A stretch of DNA of 24,352 nucleotides from Candidatus Aminicenantota bacterium. Its GTDB lineage: Bacteria > Acidobacteriota > UBA6911 > RPQK01 > JAJDTT01. This document shows positions 1 through 8,719 of the stretch, one piece after another. The DNA lies in assembly GCA_026706325.1 (NCBI GenBank), contig JAPOYZ010000505.1, forward strand, positions 1-24,352. The letters run 5' to 3'. Below the pieces are notes generated by a model. That model was given only the letters and a program-made list of their open reading frames with translations. It was not told the origin of the DNA and ran no database searches. A program made the position numbers and the translations under genes. Within the stretch, counting starts at the first letter, position 1. Every line of letters starts with the position of its first letter.

Positions 1-1637
1 CGGACGTCCCCGCCCACCTGCCAGAGATGTTTGCCGCTGGCGAAGGTGGAATGGTTCAGAATCTGAAAGGTGTCCGAGGCGCTGTGCTGAGGGTTGTTGT
101 ATTCGTCCCCCAAAGACGAAAACCCGGATACGGTGATGAAACTCATCCCCAGATCCCGGGGGCGGTCGGAGAGATCGGGCAGACCCAGTTCGGAGTTGAT
201 GCTCCGGCCCATGTTTTCGTGGAAAGCGCCGGCTGCAACCCGGTTGAAGGCGAAACGCACCTGATTCAGGAAGCGGGAGGTGAAGGCATGCGATTCGCTG
301 ACGACCAGATTCTGGGCCCGCCTGGGGACGTTGGTTCCGTATCCGGGGACGGCTGAGAAGAGGGGCCCGGAAAAGGGATCGTAGAGGTCCCGGTCCCCGA
401 AACTGTACCGCACGGCCAGATTCGAGGACGGACTCGCGGCGTGGTCGATCCTCACATCGAAATGGTCGTCCCGATCCTCCAGGGTGGGCGAGGAGACGAA
501 GTTGGGACCCTCCCCGGTCCGGTTGGGGTGGGGATAGAGCTGGGCGATGGCGCGGCCTGAGGGATGCATCCACGCGGACGGGATCGCGTTCTCTGGAAAT
601 GGCTGCCGGGTCAACGGATTGACCGGCAGCGGACCGGAGGAGCCGGAAAAATCGCCGGAGCGTTCGGCCAGGGTGGGAACCGTGGTGGCGCGAGTGACTC
701 CCTGCCGCACCCTCCGTCCTTCGTAATCGGCAAAGAAGAACGTCCGGTTCCGGACCACGGGCCCTCCCAGCGAGAACCCGAACTGGTTTCTCCGGTACTC
801 GGGATCCGGCCCTTGAGGCAATGAGAAGTAGTTCCGGGCATCCAGCGCCGCGTTCCGGAAGAATCCGTAGACGGTTCCATGGAACCGGTTGCCGCCCGAC
901 TTGGTCACGACATTGATCTGACTGCCCACGTTGCGTCCGAACGAGGCGTCATAGGTGCCCGTGAGCACTTCGAATTCCCGGATGGCGTCGACGGGAGGAT
1001 TGACGCCAACCCCGTTGAGCTTGGGGTCTCCGTTGTAGACACCGTCCAACAGGAAGCTGTTGGACGCCTCGCGCTGTCCGTTGATGTTCAATGCGAAGTC
1101 GCCGCGGACCGATCCGGCCGATCCGGGCGCCGCCGGAGCACTCCCCGGAAGCAGCAGGCTCAACTCGAAGAAGTTCCTCCCATCCAGAGGCAGGCCCGCG
1201 ACCTGCGAGTTCTCGATGACGCTACCCAGCGCCAGCGAGTCCCGCTTGAGCCATCCCCGGTTCTCCAGGACCAACACCTCCTCGGTCAGTTCACCCGGCT
1301 GCAGAGTCACGCTAAGCTCCAACCGCTCGTTGACCCGCAGGGAGAACTTCTCCACATGTTTGCGGTAGCCGGCGTGGGCGACCTCCAGACGGTAGGCTCC
1401 GGACGGGAGAAGCGGGATCAGCAGGTGGCCGTCCCGGTCGGCGACACCGGTTCGCCGGCGGTTCGTTTCCTCTCGGACCACCTCGGCAGCGGCTCCCTCC
1501 ACGGGACCGGTTCCGTCCCCGATCAGCAGCCTCAGCGAGCCTTCAACAGTCTGGCCCTGAAGCGTGCCCCCTGTGCAGAGCAAGAGAATCAGGATCAACT
1601 CGGTTCGATGTTTCAGTCTCAATGGCATGGATTCCAT
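1..1637 (-). CDS. TonB-dependent receptor, Oar-like (5' part, runs off left edge)
   Basis: Reading the minus strand from an ATG at 1637 gives 545 codons with no stop to the window edge, so only the N-terminal part is present. In order: a short basic and hydrophobic signal peptide (about residues 1-29, ending near LQGQ), a carboxypeptidase-regulatory-like beta-sandwich (about 31-115), then a TonB plug domain. Family hallmarks are visible: LPLDGRNFFELSLLLPG, INGQREASNSFLLDGV, INVVTKSGGNRFHG and FGFSLGGPV, followed by the first barrel strands. Such proteins sit in the outer membrane and import large substrates using TonB energy; the substrate cannot be predicted. A second in-frame ATG at 1628 is an equally possible start, and neither has a clear Shine-Dalgarno sequence. 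The gene is divergent from the glycosyltransferase fusion. Homologues are usually about 1000 residues, so about half is missing. Confidence 0.93.
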   Translation of the reverse strand, partial: MESMPLRLKHRTELILILLLCTGGTLQGQTVEGSLRLLIGDGTGPVEGAAAEVVREETNRRRTGVADRDGHLLIPLLPSGAYRLEVAHAGYRKHVEKFSLRVNERLELSVTLQPGELTEEVLVLENRGWLKRDSLALGSVIENSQVAGLPLDGRNFFELSLLLPGSAPAAPGSAGSVRGDFALNINGQREASNSFLLDGVYNGDPKLNGVGVNPPVDAIREFEVLTGTYDASFGRNVGSQINVVTKSGGNRFHGTVYGFFRNAALDARNYFSLPQGPDPEYRRNQFGFSLGGPVVRNRTFFFADYEGRRVRQGVTRATTVPTLAERSGDFSGSSGPLPVNPLTRQPFPENAIPSAWMHPSGRAIAQLYPHPNRTGEGPNFVSSPTLEDRDDHFDVRIDHAASPSSNLAVRYSFGDRDLYDPFSGPLFSAVPGYGTNVPRRAQNLVVSESHAFTSRFLNQVRFAFNRVAAGAFHENMGRSINSELGLPDLSDRPRDLGMSFITVSGFSSLGDEYNNPQHSASDTFQILNHSTFASGKHLWQVGGDV

Positions 1638-1662
1638 CCAAGGTTCGGGTAGCCGGTCGAGG

Positions 1663-1683
1663 CGGGCTCATGTTACCAGCCCG
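1663..1683 (-). promoter_or_regulatory. Small hairpin with candidate -10 box upstream of the TonB receptor
   Basis: CGGGCT (1663-1668) and AGCCCG (1678-1683) form a 6-bp stem around a 9-nt loop. On the minus strand the loop contains TAACAT followed by G (1675 down to 1670), a 4/6 match to a -10 box, about 33 nt before the receptor start. This is weak sequence-only evidence. No convincing -35 was seen. Confidence 0.2.
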
Positions 1684-1759
1684 TCCCCGAAGTCTCCACG
1701 CTGAAACGATTTGCGCCCGCCGGAATTGCCAAATCTTGCAGCGGGGACCGGCCCCGGCG

Positions 1760-1772
1760 TAATCTTCTTCCC
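1760..1772 (+). promoter_or_regulatory. Candidate -10 box placing transcription start at the ATG (leaderless)
   Basis: TAATCT at 1760-1765 ends 7 nt before the ATG at 1773, and no Shine-Dalgarno sequence precedes that ATG. If TAATCT is the -10 box, the transcript would begin at or next to the start codon and be leaderless. This is inference from spacing; the -35 region is not convincing. Confidence 0.25.
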
Positions 1773-3788
1773 ATGAGGATCGTGTACATCACGGCGGGTG
1801 CAGGCGGCAGATTCTGCGGGGCCTGCTTTCGGGACAACACCCTGGCCTCCGACCTGCTGGCCCGGGGACACGACGTCGAGTTGGTCCCCCTCTACACTCC
1901 GACCGTCACCGACGAACCCAACGTGAGTCTTGAGACCACCTTCTTCGGCGGCGTCAACGTCTACCTGCAGCAGCGTTTTTCCTTTTTCCGCTCGACTCCC
2001 TGGTTTCTGGACCGGATCCTGGACTCCTCCTGGCTGCTGAACTCGGCCGGCCGCTGGGGAACCCGGACCGACCCCGGCGAACTGGGGGAGACCGCAGTCT
2101 CGGTCCTCAGGGGAGAATCGGGTTTCCAGCGCAAGGAGCTGGAGAAACTGTTGAGCTGGCTCCGAAGCCGCCGCCGTCCGGACATGGTCCACCTGGGGAA
2201 CAGTCTGCTCAGCGGACTGGCTCCCGCCTTGAAAAAGGCCCTGTCCTGCCCCGTCTGCTGTACTCTACAGGGCGAGGACCTGTTCCTGGAGGCATTGAAC
2301 GAACCCTACCGGTCCCAGGCTCGGGAGAGGATTCGGGCCAATGCCGAGTTCATCGATCAGTTCCACGCCGTGAGCCGCTACCACGGCCGAGCGATGCGGG
2401 ACTACCTGGAACTCCCCGGCTCCAAGGTCGGCGTGATTCGTTCGGGAATCCACGTCGACGACTTTCAGCCGCGCGACTCCGCGCCGTCCCGTCCCTTCAC
2501 CGTGGGATATCTGGCCCGGATCGCGCCCGAGAAGGGGTTGCACCTCCTCTGCGAAGCGTATCGCGGCGTCGCCCGCGAGTCGGGTCCGGGCAGCACGCGC
2601 CTGCTGGTGGCTGGTGATCCGTCCACCGATCATTCCGGCTATCTGCGAGGGATCAGGAAGAAAATGCGCCGGTGGGGCCTGGAGAACAGCTTCGAGTACC
2701 GGGGCAGCCTGAGTCGTGCGGCGAAGATCCGTTTCCTGCAGGAGTTGGACGTCCTCTCGGTACCCGCCTGCTACGACGAGCCCAGGGGACTCTACACGCT
2801 GGAGGCTCAGGCCTGCGGCATTCCCGTGGTCCAGCCGAGGCGCGGGGTCTTCCCGGAGATCATCGCGGCCACCGGCGGCGGCCTGCTGGTGGAGCCGGAC
2901 GACTCCGCCGACCTGGCTCGCGGGATTCTGGATCTCCAACGCGATCCGGAACGGACCGCGGAGTTGGGCCGGCGCGGGCGGGAAGGAGTTCGGGCGCACT
3001 ACGACGCGCGTCAAATGGCGGCCGCCACGCTGCGGTCCTACGAGCGCCTGACCAGTCCCTCCAAACCCGGACGCATGCCCGCCGGGAGCGGCGGCTCTCC
3101 CCGGAAACCGGGCGGCCTGCAGGTCCGGGACCTGAGCAAGGATTACGCCACGCCTCAGGGCACCCTTCCGGTACTCTCAGGAGTTTCGTTGTCCCTCTCC
3201 CGGGGAAACGCGGTGTCGATCGTGGGACCCTCCGGGAGCGGCAAGAGCACGCTGCTTTACATCCTGGGAGCTCTGGAGCCGCCCACGGCCGGCACCGTCC
3301 GGCTGGAGGGGCAGAATCCGTTCGAATTGGAGCCGCGGGAACTGGCCCAATTCAGGAACCGGCAGGTGGGTTTCGTCTTCCAGGATCACTGCCTCCTGCC
3401 CCAATGCTCCGTCCTGGAAAACGTCCTGATACCGACCCTGGTCACCCGTGCCCGGTCCAACGGCGGGGATCAGGTGCGCAAGGCCCGCGGCCTGCTGGAA
3501 CGGGTGGGTCTCGGCGATCGTCTCGATCACCGGCCCTGGGAACTCTCGGGCGGGGAGAAACAGCGCGCGGCCCTGGCCCGGGCCTTGATCCTGGACCCTT
3601 TTCTGCTCCTCTGCGACGAACCCACCGGCAACCTGGACCGCCGGTCGGCGGAAACCGTCAGCGACCTCCTGTTGGAGTTGCACGGGCGCCGGCGCACGAT
3701 TCTCATGGTGGTCACCCACAATCTGGAATTGGCGGCCCGGTTTCCCAACCGCTATGAGCTCCGCGAATGCCGGCTCCACCCGCGATGA
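1773..3788 (+). CDS. Fusion: GT4-family glycosyltransferase + LolD/MacB-type ABC ATPase
   Basis: One uninterrupted 671-residue frame joins two complete enzymes. Residues 1 to about 425 are a GT-B fold, GT4 glycosyltransferase: VGYLARIAPEKG opens the donor-binding half at 244-255, and E336/E344 form the EX7E motif before the conserved AQACGIPVV. A Gly/Pro/Ser-rich linker (about 428-450) leads to an ABC ATPase of the MacB/LolD/FtsE type: Walker A GPSGSGKST (485-493), signature LSGGEKQR (591-598), Walker B LLLCDEPTGNLD (D615, E616) and H-loop H649. No membrane segment is seen, so the protein should act on the inner face of the inner membrane. Its last codon overlaps the permease start (ATGA), which strongly suggests that the two form one transporter. 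The glycosyltransferase half may build or modify what is exported; that is inference. M435 (3075) lies in the linker and could start a separate ATPase, but no ribosome site is evident there. Confidence 0.9.
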   Translation: MRIVYITAGAGGRFCGACFRDNTLASDLLARGHDVELVPLYTPTVTDEPNVSLETTFFGGVNVYLQQRFSFFRSTPWFLDRILDSSWLLNSAGRWGTRTDPGELGETAVSVLRGESGFQRKELEKLLSWLRSRRRPDMVHLGNSLLSGLAPALKKALSCPVCCTLQGEDLFLEALNEPYRSQARERIRANAEFIDQFHAVSRYHGRAMRDYLELPGSKVGVIRSGIHVDDFQPRDSAPSRPFTVGYLARIAPEKGLHLLCEAYRGVARESGPGSTRLLVAGDPSTDHSGYLRGIRKKMRRWGLENSFEYRGSLSRAAKIRFLQELDVLSVPACYDEPRGLYTLEAQACGIPVVQPRRGVFPEIIAATGGGLLVEPDDSADLARGILDLQRDPERTAELGRRGREGVRAHYDARQMAAATLRSYERLTSPSKPGRMPAGSGGSPRKPGGLQVRDLSKDYATPQGTLPVLSGVSLSLSRGNAVSIVGPSGSGKSTLLYILGALEPPTAGTVRLEGQNPFELEPRELAQFRNRQVGFVFQDHCLLPQCSVLENVLIPTLVTRARSNGGDQVRKARGLLERVGLGDRLDHRPWELSGGEKQRAALARALILDPFLLLCDEPTGNLDRRSAETVSDLLLELHGRRRTILMVVTHNLELAARFPNRYELRECRLHPR

Positions 3789-6700
3789 GGCTCCGCCGGG
3801 TCGTCATACGAAGCCTCGTTCACTACTGGCCCACCCAACTGGCCATCATCGGGGGCGTGGCCGTGAGCGTCGCCACGCTGGCCGGCGCCCTCCTGGTGGG
3901 AGATTCGGTCCGCTCCAGCCTCAGGGCGCTGGTGCTGGAGCGCTTGGGAAAGACGCATACCGCCGTCACGGCCTCCATGCCCTTCCCCGAGGACCTGGCC
4001 CGGAGACTCCAGGCCCATCCCGGCTTCTCCCAGGCTTTCGGAGGTGTCTGTCCCCTGATGGCGGCGGAAGGCGCCGTGGTTCACGCCGGCACCCGACGAC
4101 TGGCGTCCCGGGTCCAGGTCTACGGAGTGGACGAGCGGTTCTGGGCATTCCACGGACGGCCGGCCGAGCCCCTGGACCGCCGCAGCGCCCTCCTCAGTCC
4201 CGAATTGGCGCGGGAGCTGGATTGGAAGGAAGGGGACAGTCTGCTGGTGACGCTGCGGCAGCAGGCTGCGACTCCGGCTGAAACTCTTCACGGCCGGAGG
4301 GACTCCTCGGGAACCACGCTGCGGGTCCGGGGCAGCCGCGTCCTGCAGCCGGAGAACCTGGGAGAGTTCTCGATCCTGCAACGAGGCGCCGCGGTCCGGA
4401 CCCTGTTTCTGCCCCTGGCCGAGATTCAGCGGGCCCTGGAACAGGAGGGCCGGGTCAACGCACTGCTCCTGTCCGAAAGCGAGAACCCGTCCGGGAATGA
4501 CGGGAACCGGCTTCCTCGTATGCTTCGGAAGACCTTCACTCCGGATGATGCCGGACTCCGGATCCGGGCCCTGGAACATTGCTCCTGCCTCTCGTTGGAG
4601 CATGTAGGGGGCCTGCTGGACGAACCCGTGGTTGCCGCAGCGCGGCGGGCGGGCGCCTCCCTGAACCTGGAGTCCCGGTCCATCTTCAGCTACGTCGTCA
4701 ACTCCATCGCCCATGGCGAGAAGAGTGTCCCCTACTCTCTGGTGACAGGACTCGAATCGGACCACTTGGCCCGCATCTCGGGGCAGACCTCCGGCACCGG
4801 CCCCGGTCCGGCTCAATCCACCGGGAATGAATGGAGGGGGGGCAGCGTTCCGATCGGTGACGGGCCGACGGAACCTGGGAGAAAAGAGGGGGACAAGAAT
4901 GTCCCCCCTCCTGTCTGGATCAACGACTGGACCTCCCGGGATCTGGGGGCCGGCCCCGGAACACCGGTGACACTGGAGTACTTTCTTTGGGATTACCGAC
5001 GCGGGCTCTCGACGCAGACGGCGGACTTCCGGGTGGCCGGGGTCGTTCCCCTCTCCGGCCCGGCCGCGGACCGGGACCTGGTTCCCGAGTTCGAGGGCAT
5101 CAGCCAGACCGAGTCCATCTCCCATTGGGACCCGCCCTTTCCCGTCGACCTCTCAAGGATCCGTCACCAGGACGAAGACTATTGGGAACGCTACCGCACC
5201 ACCCCCAAGGCGTTTCTACCCCTTGAAACCGCCCGGAAGCTGTGGGGGTCCCGGTTCGGCGAGGTGACCTCGCTGCGCTTCGGGAAACCGGACGAACTCA
5301 CGCTGGGCGAGACTCTCGACCGCTTTCGGAAGAGCCTGCTGGCAAACCTCACCCCCGAGGACATGGGATTCGCCCTGCACCCGGTCAGGGTCACCGGCAT
5401 CGAGGCGTCGCGCGGGAGCACCGACTTCGGCGAGTACTTCCTCTACTTCAGCTTCTTCCTGGTCGTCTCCGCCCTGCTCCTGACCGTCCTTTTCTTCAAG
5501 CTGGGCCTGGAGCAGCGGCTGCGCCAAGTCGGCCTGTTCAAGGCCCTGGGAATTTCGGAGCCTCTGATCCGGCGCATCTTCGCGGCCGAAGGCCTGGTCC
5601 TGGCCCTCGCCGGGAGCCTGGTGGGCCTGGCGGGAGCCGCCGGCTACGGCTGGCTGATGATGTGGGGCCTGCGAACCCGCTGGATCTCGGCGGTGGGAAC
5701 CACCAGGCTGACCCTGCACGTGGAACCGGCGACCCTTCTCGTTGGGGCCGCCGCCGGGGTGGCGGCCGCCTTCGCCTGTATCCTGCTGACCCTTCGAAGG
5801 CTCGGCAAGGCGCCTCCCCGGCTCCTGCTGGCGGGCGAGAAGGAGCCGCTGGCCACGGGCTCCGGACACCGGTCCCTGCTGGCGGCGCTGGCGCTGGGAG
5901 CGGCCGGACTGATCTTCCTGCTGGCGGCGATCCAGGGCTGGATCGGCCAGACGGCCGGATTCTTCGGCTCCGGCGCCCTGCTTCTGGTCTCTCTCCTGGC
6001 GCTCCAGTGGTGGTTCCTTGCCTCGGACCGGGGACTGCGATTCCAAGGACGGGGGATCGCGGCCCTGAGCCGGGTCGGACTCCGGAACATGAGCTACCGG
6101 CCGGGCCGGGCCCTCCTCTCCATCGGCCTCATCGCGCTGGCCTCCTTCATCATCGTGACGGTGGGAGTCTTTCGACGCGAGGGTGGCCCCTCCCTGGCGC
6201 CCGGGTCGGGAACCGGCGGATTCTCCCTGGCGGCCGAGTCATCGCTCCCCTTATTCCAGGACCCCGACGACCCGGAGAGCGCACGCGAACTGAACCTGGA
6301 CCGGCTGCCCTCCCGGGAGAAGCTCCGCTTCTGGTCGTTCCGGCTCCGTCCCGGGGATGACGCCAGCTGCCGCAATCTCTATCGTCCGGCCAACCCGAGA
6401 ATCCTGGGCGCACCATCCGCCTTCCTGGACCTGGGACGCTTCAGCTTCAGTTCCTCGCTGGCTTCCGAAGACCAGGACAACCCGTGGCGCCTGCTGGAGG
6501 CGGACCCTGAAGACTCGGCGATTCCCGCCATCGCCGACTCCACCTCAATGGCGTATTCGCTGCACACGGGCCTCGGAGAAGAGATCGTTCTGAACCGGGC
6601 GGAAGGGGAGCCGGTCCGGCTGAAGCTGGTGGGAGCCCTGTCCGACAGCGTCCTGCAAGGCGAGATCGTGATCTCCGAGCGGAACTTCCTGAAGCTGTTC

Positions 6701-7234
6701 CCGAAACAGCAGGGTTACCGCTACTTCCTCATCGAGACTCCCGACCGGGAGGACGGAAACTGGGTTGAACGCCTGGAACGGAGCCTCTCCGACTACGGGT
6801 TCGACGCCACCTCCACCGCCGACCGCCTGGCCAGCTTCCACCGGGTCGAGAATACGTACTTGTCCACCTTCCAGAGCCTGGGGGCGCTGGGCCTGCTGCT
6901 GGGAACGCTGGGAACCGCGGTGATCCTGCTCCGAAACGTCCTGGAACGCCGCAGAGAGCTGGCCTTGATGCGGGCCGTCGGCTACGGACCGGGCCACCTG
7001 GGCACCATGGTGCTGGCCGAGAACCTGCTGCTGGTGGGATTCGCCCTGGTGACGGGGGTCTCCTCGGCCCTGGTCGCCGTGGCCCCGGTTCTCCTCGCCC
7101 GCGACCTGGGCCCCGCCCTGGCCCCTACCGGAGCCCTCGCCGGCCTGGTCCTCCTGGTGGGGCTGCTGGCCTCGCTGGCCGCCGTCGCCGCCGCCATCCG
7201 CACCCCCGTCATCGCCTCCCTCCGCTCGGAATAG
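3785..7234 (+). CDS. Very large ABC transporter permease, FtsX/MacB type
   Basis: Inner-membrane permease of 1149 residues, partner of the ATPase encoded just upstream. I chose the ATG at 3785 because it overlaps the upstream stop as ATGA, typical of translational coupling. An ATG at 3767 would add six residues. Topology: TM1 at about 18-39, a long periplasmic region (about 40-548), an FtsX-type membrane block from about 551, a second membrane block that includes a repeat of the N-terminal type segment (YRPGRALLSIGLIALASF), another periplasmic domain, then a last FtsX block from about 1030 with the RRRELALMRAVGYG coupling loop. MacB/LolCE-type pumps extrude or transfer lipids, lipoproteins or peptides mechanically; the cargo is unknown here. 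The large periplasmic domain carries WDPPFPVDL and DYWERYRTTPKAF, which I remember from large permeases of Planctomycetes and Acidobacteria. A hairpin repeat is embedded in frame at residues 368-376. Confidence 0.9.
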   Translation: MRLRRVVIRSLVHYWPTQLAIIGGVAVSVATLAGALLVGDSVRSSLRALVLERLGKTHTAVTASMPFPEDLARRLQAHPGFSQAFGGVCPLMAAEGAVVHAGTRRLASRVQVYGVDERFWAFHGRPAEPLDRRSALLSPELARELDWKEGDSLLVTLRQQAATPAETLHGRRDSSGTTLRVRGSRVLQPENLGEFSILQRGAAVRTLFLPLAEIQRALEQEGRVNALLLSESENPSGNDGNRLPRMLRKTFTPDDAGLRIRALEHCSCLSLEHVGGLLDEPVVAAARRAGASLNLESRSIFSYVVNSIAHGEKSVPYSLVTGLESDHLARISGQTSGTGPGPAQSTGNEWRGGSVPIGDGPTEPGRKEGDKNVPPPVWINDWTSRDLGAGPGTPVTLEYFLWDYRRGLSTQTADFRVAGVVPLSGPAADRDLVPEFEGISQTESISHWDPPFPVDLSRIRHQDEDYWERYRTTPKAFLPLETARKLWGSRFGEVTSLRFGKPDELTLGETLDRFRKSLLANLTPEDMGFALHPVRVTGIEASRGSTDFGEYFLYFSFFLVVSALLLTVLFFKLGLEQRLRQVGLFKALGISEPLIRRIFAAEGLVLALAGSLVGLAGAAGYGWLMMWGLRTRWISAVGTTRLTLHVEPATLLVGAAAGVAAAFACILLTLRRLGKAPPRLLLAGEKEPLATGSGHRSLLAALALGAAGLIFLLAAIQGWIGQTAGFFGSGALLLVSLLALQWWFLASDRGLRFQGRGIAALSRVGLRNMSYRPGRALLSIGLIALASFIIVTVGVFRREGGPSLAPGSGTGGFSLAAESSLPLFQDPDDPESARELNLDRLPSREKLRFWSFRLRPGDDASCRNLYRPANPRILGAPSAFLDLGRFSFSSSLASEDQDNPWRLLEADPEDSAIPAIADSTSMAYSLHTGLGEEIVLNRAEGEPVRLKLVGALSDSVLQGEIVISERNFLKLFPKQQGYRYFLIETPDREDGNWVERLERSLSDYGFDATSTADRLASFHRVENTYLSTFQSLGALGLLLGTLGTAVILLRNVLERRRELALMRAVGYGPGHLGTMVLAENLLLVGFALVTGVSSALVAVAPVLLARDLGPALAPTGALAGLVLLVGLLASLAAVAAAIRTPVIASLRSE
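4847..4907 (+). repeat. Hairpin repeat inside the permease gene
   Basis: GGGGGACA (4888-4895), loop AGAA (4896-4899) and TGTCCCCC (4900-4907) make a perfect 8-bp hairpin inside coding sequence. The same core recurs in the gap at 22195-22212, and with loop GGAA at 22391-22408. Just upstream, GTTCCG (4847-4852) and CGGAAC (4869-4874) pair around an inner TCGG/CCGA stem, so two hairpins stand in tandem, as in the intergenic clusters. Translated in frame the segment reads EGDKNVPPPV, between a low-complexity stretch and the better conserved WINDWTSRDLG. Confidence 0.7.
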
Positions 7235-7239
7235 AAGCG

Positions 7240-7306
7240 GCATGGAGCGGCATGGAGCGGCGGCTTTCCAGCCGCCGAGGGGGGGGGTAGGGGGACGCAG
7301 TCCCCC
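7240..7306 (+). repeat. Intergenic hairpin pair with short direct repeats
   Basis: Immediately after the permease stop, GCGGCATGGA is repeated twice (7238-7257) and runs into a perfect hairpin, CGGCGGCT (7258-7265), loop TTCC, AGCCGCCG (7270-7277). On the minus strand that loop reads GGAA, matching the loop of the hairpins near 22.3 kb in inverted orientation. A second hairpin, GGGGGAC (7290-7296), loop GCA, GTCCCCC (7300-7306), is followed by CTTT and could also end transcription from the permease operon. Terminator function is inference. Confidence 0.6.
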
Positions 7307-7352
7307 CTTTACACTTCCGACCTCCACCCTTCCCGTCCGCCAAATTCCGTCT

Positions 7353-7360
7353 GATAGAAT
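7353..7360 (+). promoter_or_regulatory. Candidate promoter for the four-gene operon (extended -10)
   Basis: TGATAGAAT (7352-7360) contains TAGAAT (7355-7360), a 5/6 match to the -10 consensus, about 51 nt before the radical SAM gene and downstream of the hairpin pair. No good -35 is visible at normal spacing. Support is sequence only. Confidence 0.3.
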
Positions 7361-7411
7361 GACCCCGCGCGGCGGCAGGCGATCCGGCCCCGCCGCGGCC
7401 GGGCTTGCGTG

Positions 7412-8719
7412 ATGCAATCGGACAAGGACACCGTCGCCAGCAACTACTTCATCGCCAACTATCCCCCCTTCTCCTTCTGGAAGCCGGAGGGCGTGACGGA
7501 CGCACTGGCGGCTTTGACTCGCCCCGCGGACCCCGAGACGCCGCTGGGCCTCTACCTGCACATCCCTTTCTGCCGCAAGCGCTGCCATTTCTGCTATTTC
7601 AAGGTCTATACGGGCAGGGGTTCCCGGGAGATCCTGGGCTATCTGGACGCATTGGTCCGGGAGCTGGACCTCTACGCCCGCCGTCCCTTCGTGAACGGCC
7701 GGGAACTGGACTTCATCTACTTCGGAGGCGGGACTCCGTCCTACCTCTCCACCCGGCAACTCTCGGCCCTGGTCGGGGAGTTGAAGCAGCATTTCTCCTG
7801 GGATCACGCCCGGGAGATCACCTTCGAATGCGAGCCCGGCACGCTGACGCCGGGGAAACTGGAGCTTCTGCGCGACCTCGGCGTCACCCGGCTCAGCCTG
7901 GGGGTGGAGAACTTCGACGACCATGTCCTGGAGATCAACGGCCGGGCGCACCGCTCCCGCGAGATCTGGGACGTCTACGAGCGGGCCAGCCGGCTCGACT
8001 TCCCCCAGGTCAACATCGATCTCATTGCAGGGATGGTGGACGAGACGGAGGAGAACTGGCGCCGGTGCGTGGAGAACACCCTTCAGCTTCAACCCGACAG
8101 CGTTACCGTCTACCAGATGGAGATTCCCTTCAACACCACCATCTACCAGCGTATGCGTGAGCAGGGGCAGACCCGGGCGCCCGTAGCCGACTGGCCCACC
8201 AAGCGCCGGTGGGTGGACCTGGCTTTCCAGGAACTGGAACGGAACGGCTACCACGTGGCCAGCGCCTACACCGCCGTCCGATCGCCTGAACGGAGCCGGT
8301 TCCTCTACCGGGACCAGCTCTGGTCGGGGGCCGACATGGTGGCCCTGGGAGTGGCTTCCTTCTCCCACGTGGGAGGGACCCATTTCCAGAACGAGCACGA
8401 CATGGGCCCCTACCTGCGGCGCCTGGACCAGGGGGAGCTCCCCTTGCACCGCGCCCTGACGCCGACCGGTGAGGAACGCCTGATCCGGGAGCTGATCCTG
8501 CAGTTGAAGCTGGGCAGGGTCCGGACCGGTTATTTTCGGAACAAATTCCAAGTGGACATACTCGAGAGATTCGCGGGTCCCATCGGCGAACTGGCCGGGG
8601 AGGGCTACATGACGGCCTCCCCCGAAGAATTGGAACTCAGCCGGGAGGGCCTGCTGCAGGTGGATCGGCTGTTGCCCCTGTTCTTCCTCCGGGAGCATCA
8701 AGATTCGCGCTACACCTAA
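7412..8719 (+). CDS. Radical SAM enzyme, HemW/HemN-like
   Basis: The 435-residue protein has the radical SAM cluster motif C54-x3-C58-x2-C61 in HIPFCRKRCHFCYF. Downstream it shows the HemN/HemW family marks YFGGGTPSYL, ECEPGTLT, RLSLGVENF and DLIAGMVDETEENW, and a HemN-type C-terminal winged-helix region. It lacks the extra cysteine of the CxxxCxxCxC motif of true oxygen-independent coproporphyrinogen oxidase, so heme synthesis is unlikely. HemW-type proteins include heme chaperones, heme-degrading enzymes and natural-product methylases or cyclopropanases (NosN, Jaw5 classes). An ATG at 7412 is preceded directly by an in-frame GTG at 7409, and no clear ribosome site separates them. It is the first gene of a packed operon; its stop abuts the next ATG. 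Given its partners, a role in modifying a CoA-linked small molecule is the best inference, not a proven one. Confidence 0.88.
   Translation: MQSDKDTVASNYFIANYPPFSFWKPEGVTDALAALTRPADPETPLGLYLHIPFCRKRCHFCYFKVYTGRGSREILGYLDALVRELDLYARRPFVNGRELDFIYFGGGTPSYLSTRQLSALVGELKQHFSWDHAREITFECEPGTLTPGKLELLRDLGVTRLSLGVENFDDHVLEINGRAHRSREIWDVYERASRLDFPQVNIDLIAGMVDETEENWRRCVENTLQLQPDSVTVYQMEIPFNTTIYQRMREQGQTRAPVADWPTKRRWVDLAFQELERNGYHVASAYTAVRSPERSRFLYRDQLWSGADMVALGVASFSHVGGTHFQNEHDMGPYLRRLDQGELPLHRALTPTGEERLIRELILQLKLGRVRTGYFRNKFQVDILERFAGPIGELAGEGYMTASPEELELSREGLLQVDRLLPLFFLREHQDSRYT

Noticed and set aside
3075..3788. Separate ABC ATPase gene starting at the internal ATG
   Set aside because: The frame is continuous from the glycosyltransferase and no ribosome site is seen before 3075; kept as one fusion, with this noted as an alternative.
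7238..7257. CRISPR-like repeat
   Set aside because: Only two 10-nt copies without spacers; part of the hairpin repeat region.
7412..8719. True oxygen-independent coproporphyrinogen oxidase (HemN)
   Set aside because: The cluster motif lacks the extra cysteine of HemN and the neighbours are not heme genes; HemW/HemN-like is the safer call.
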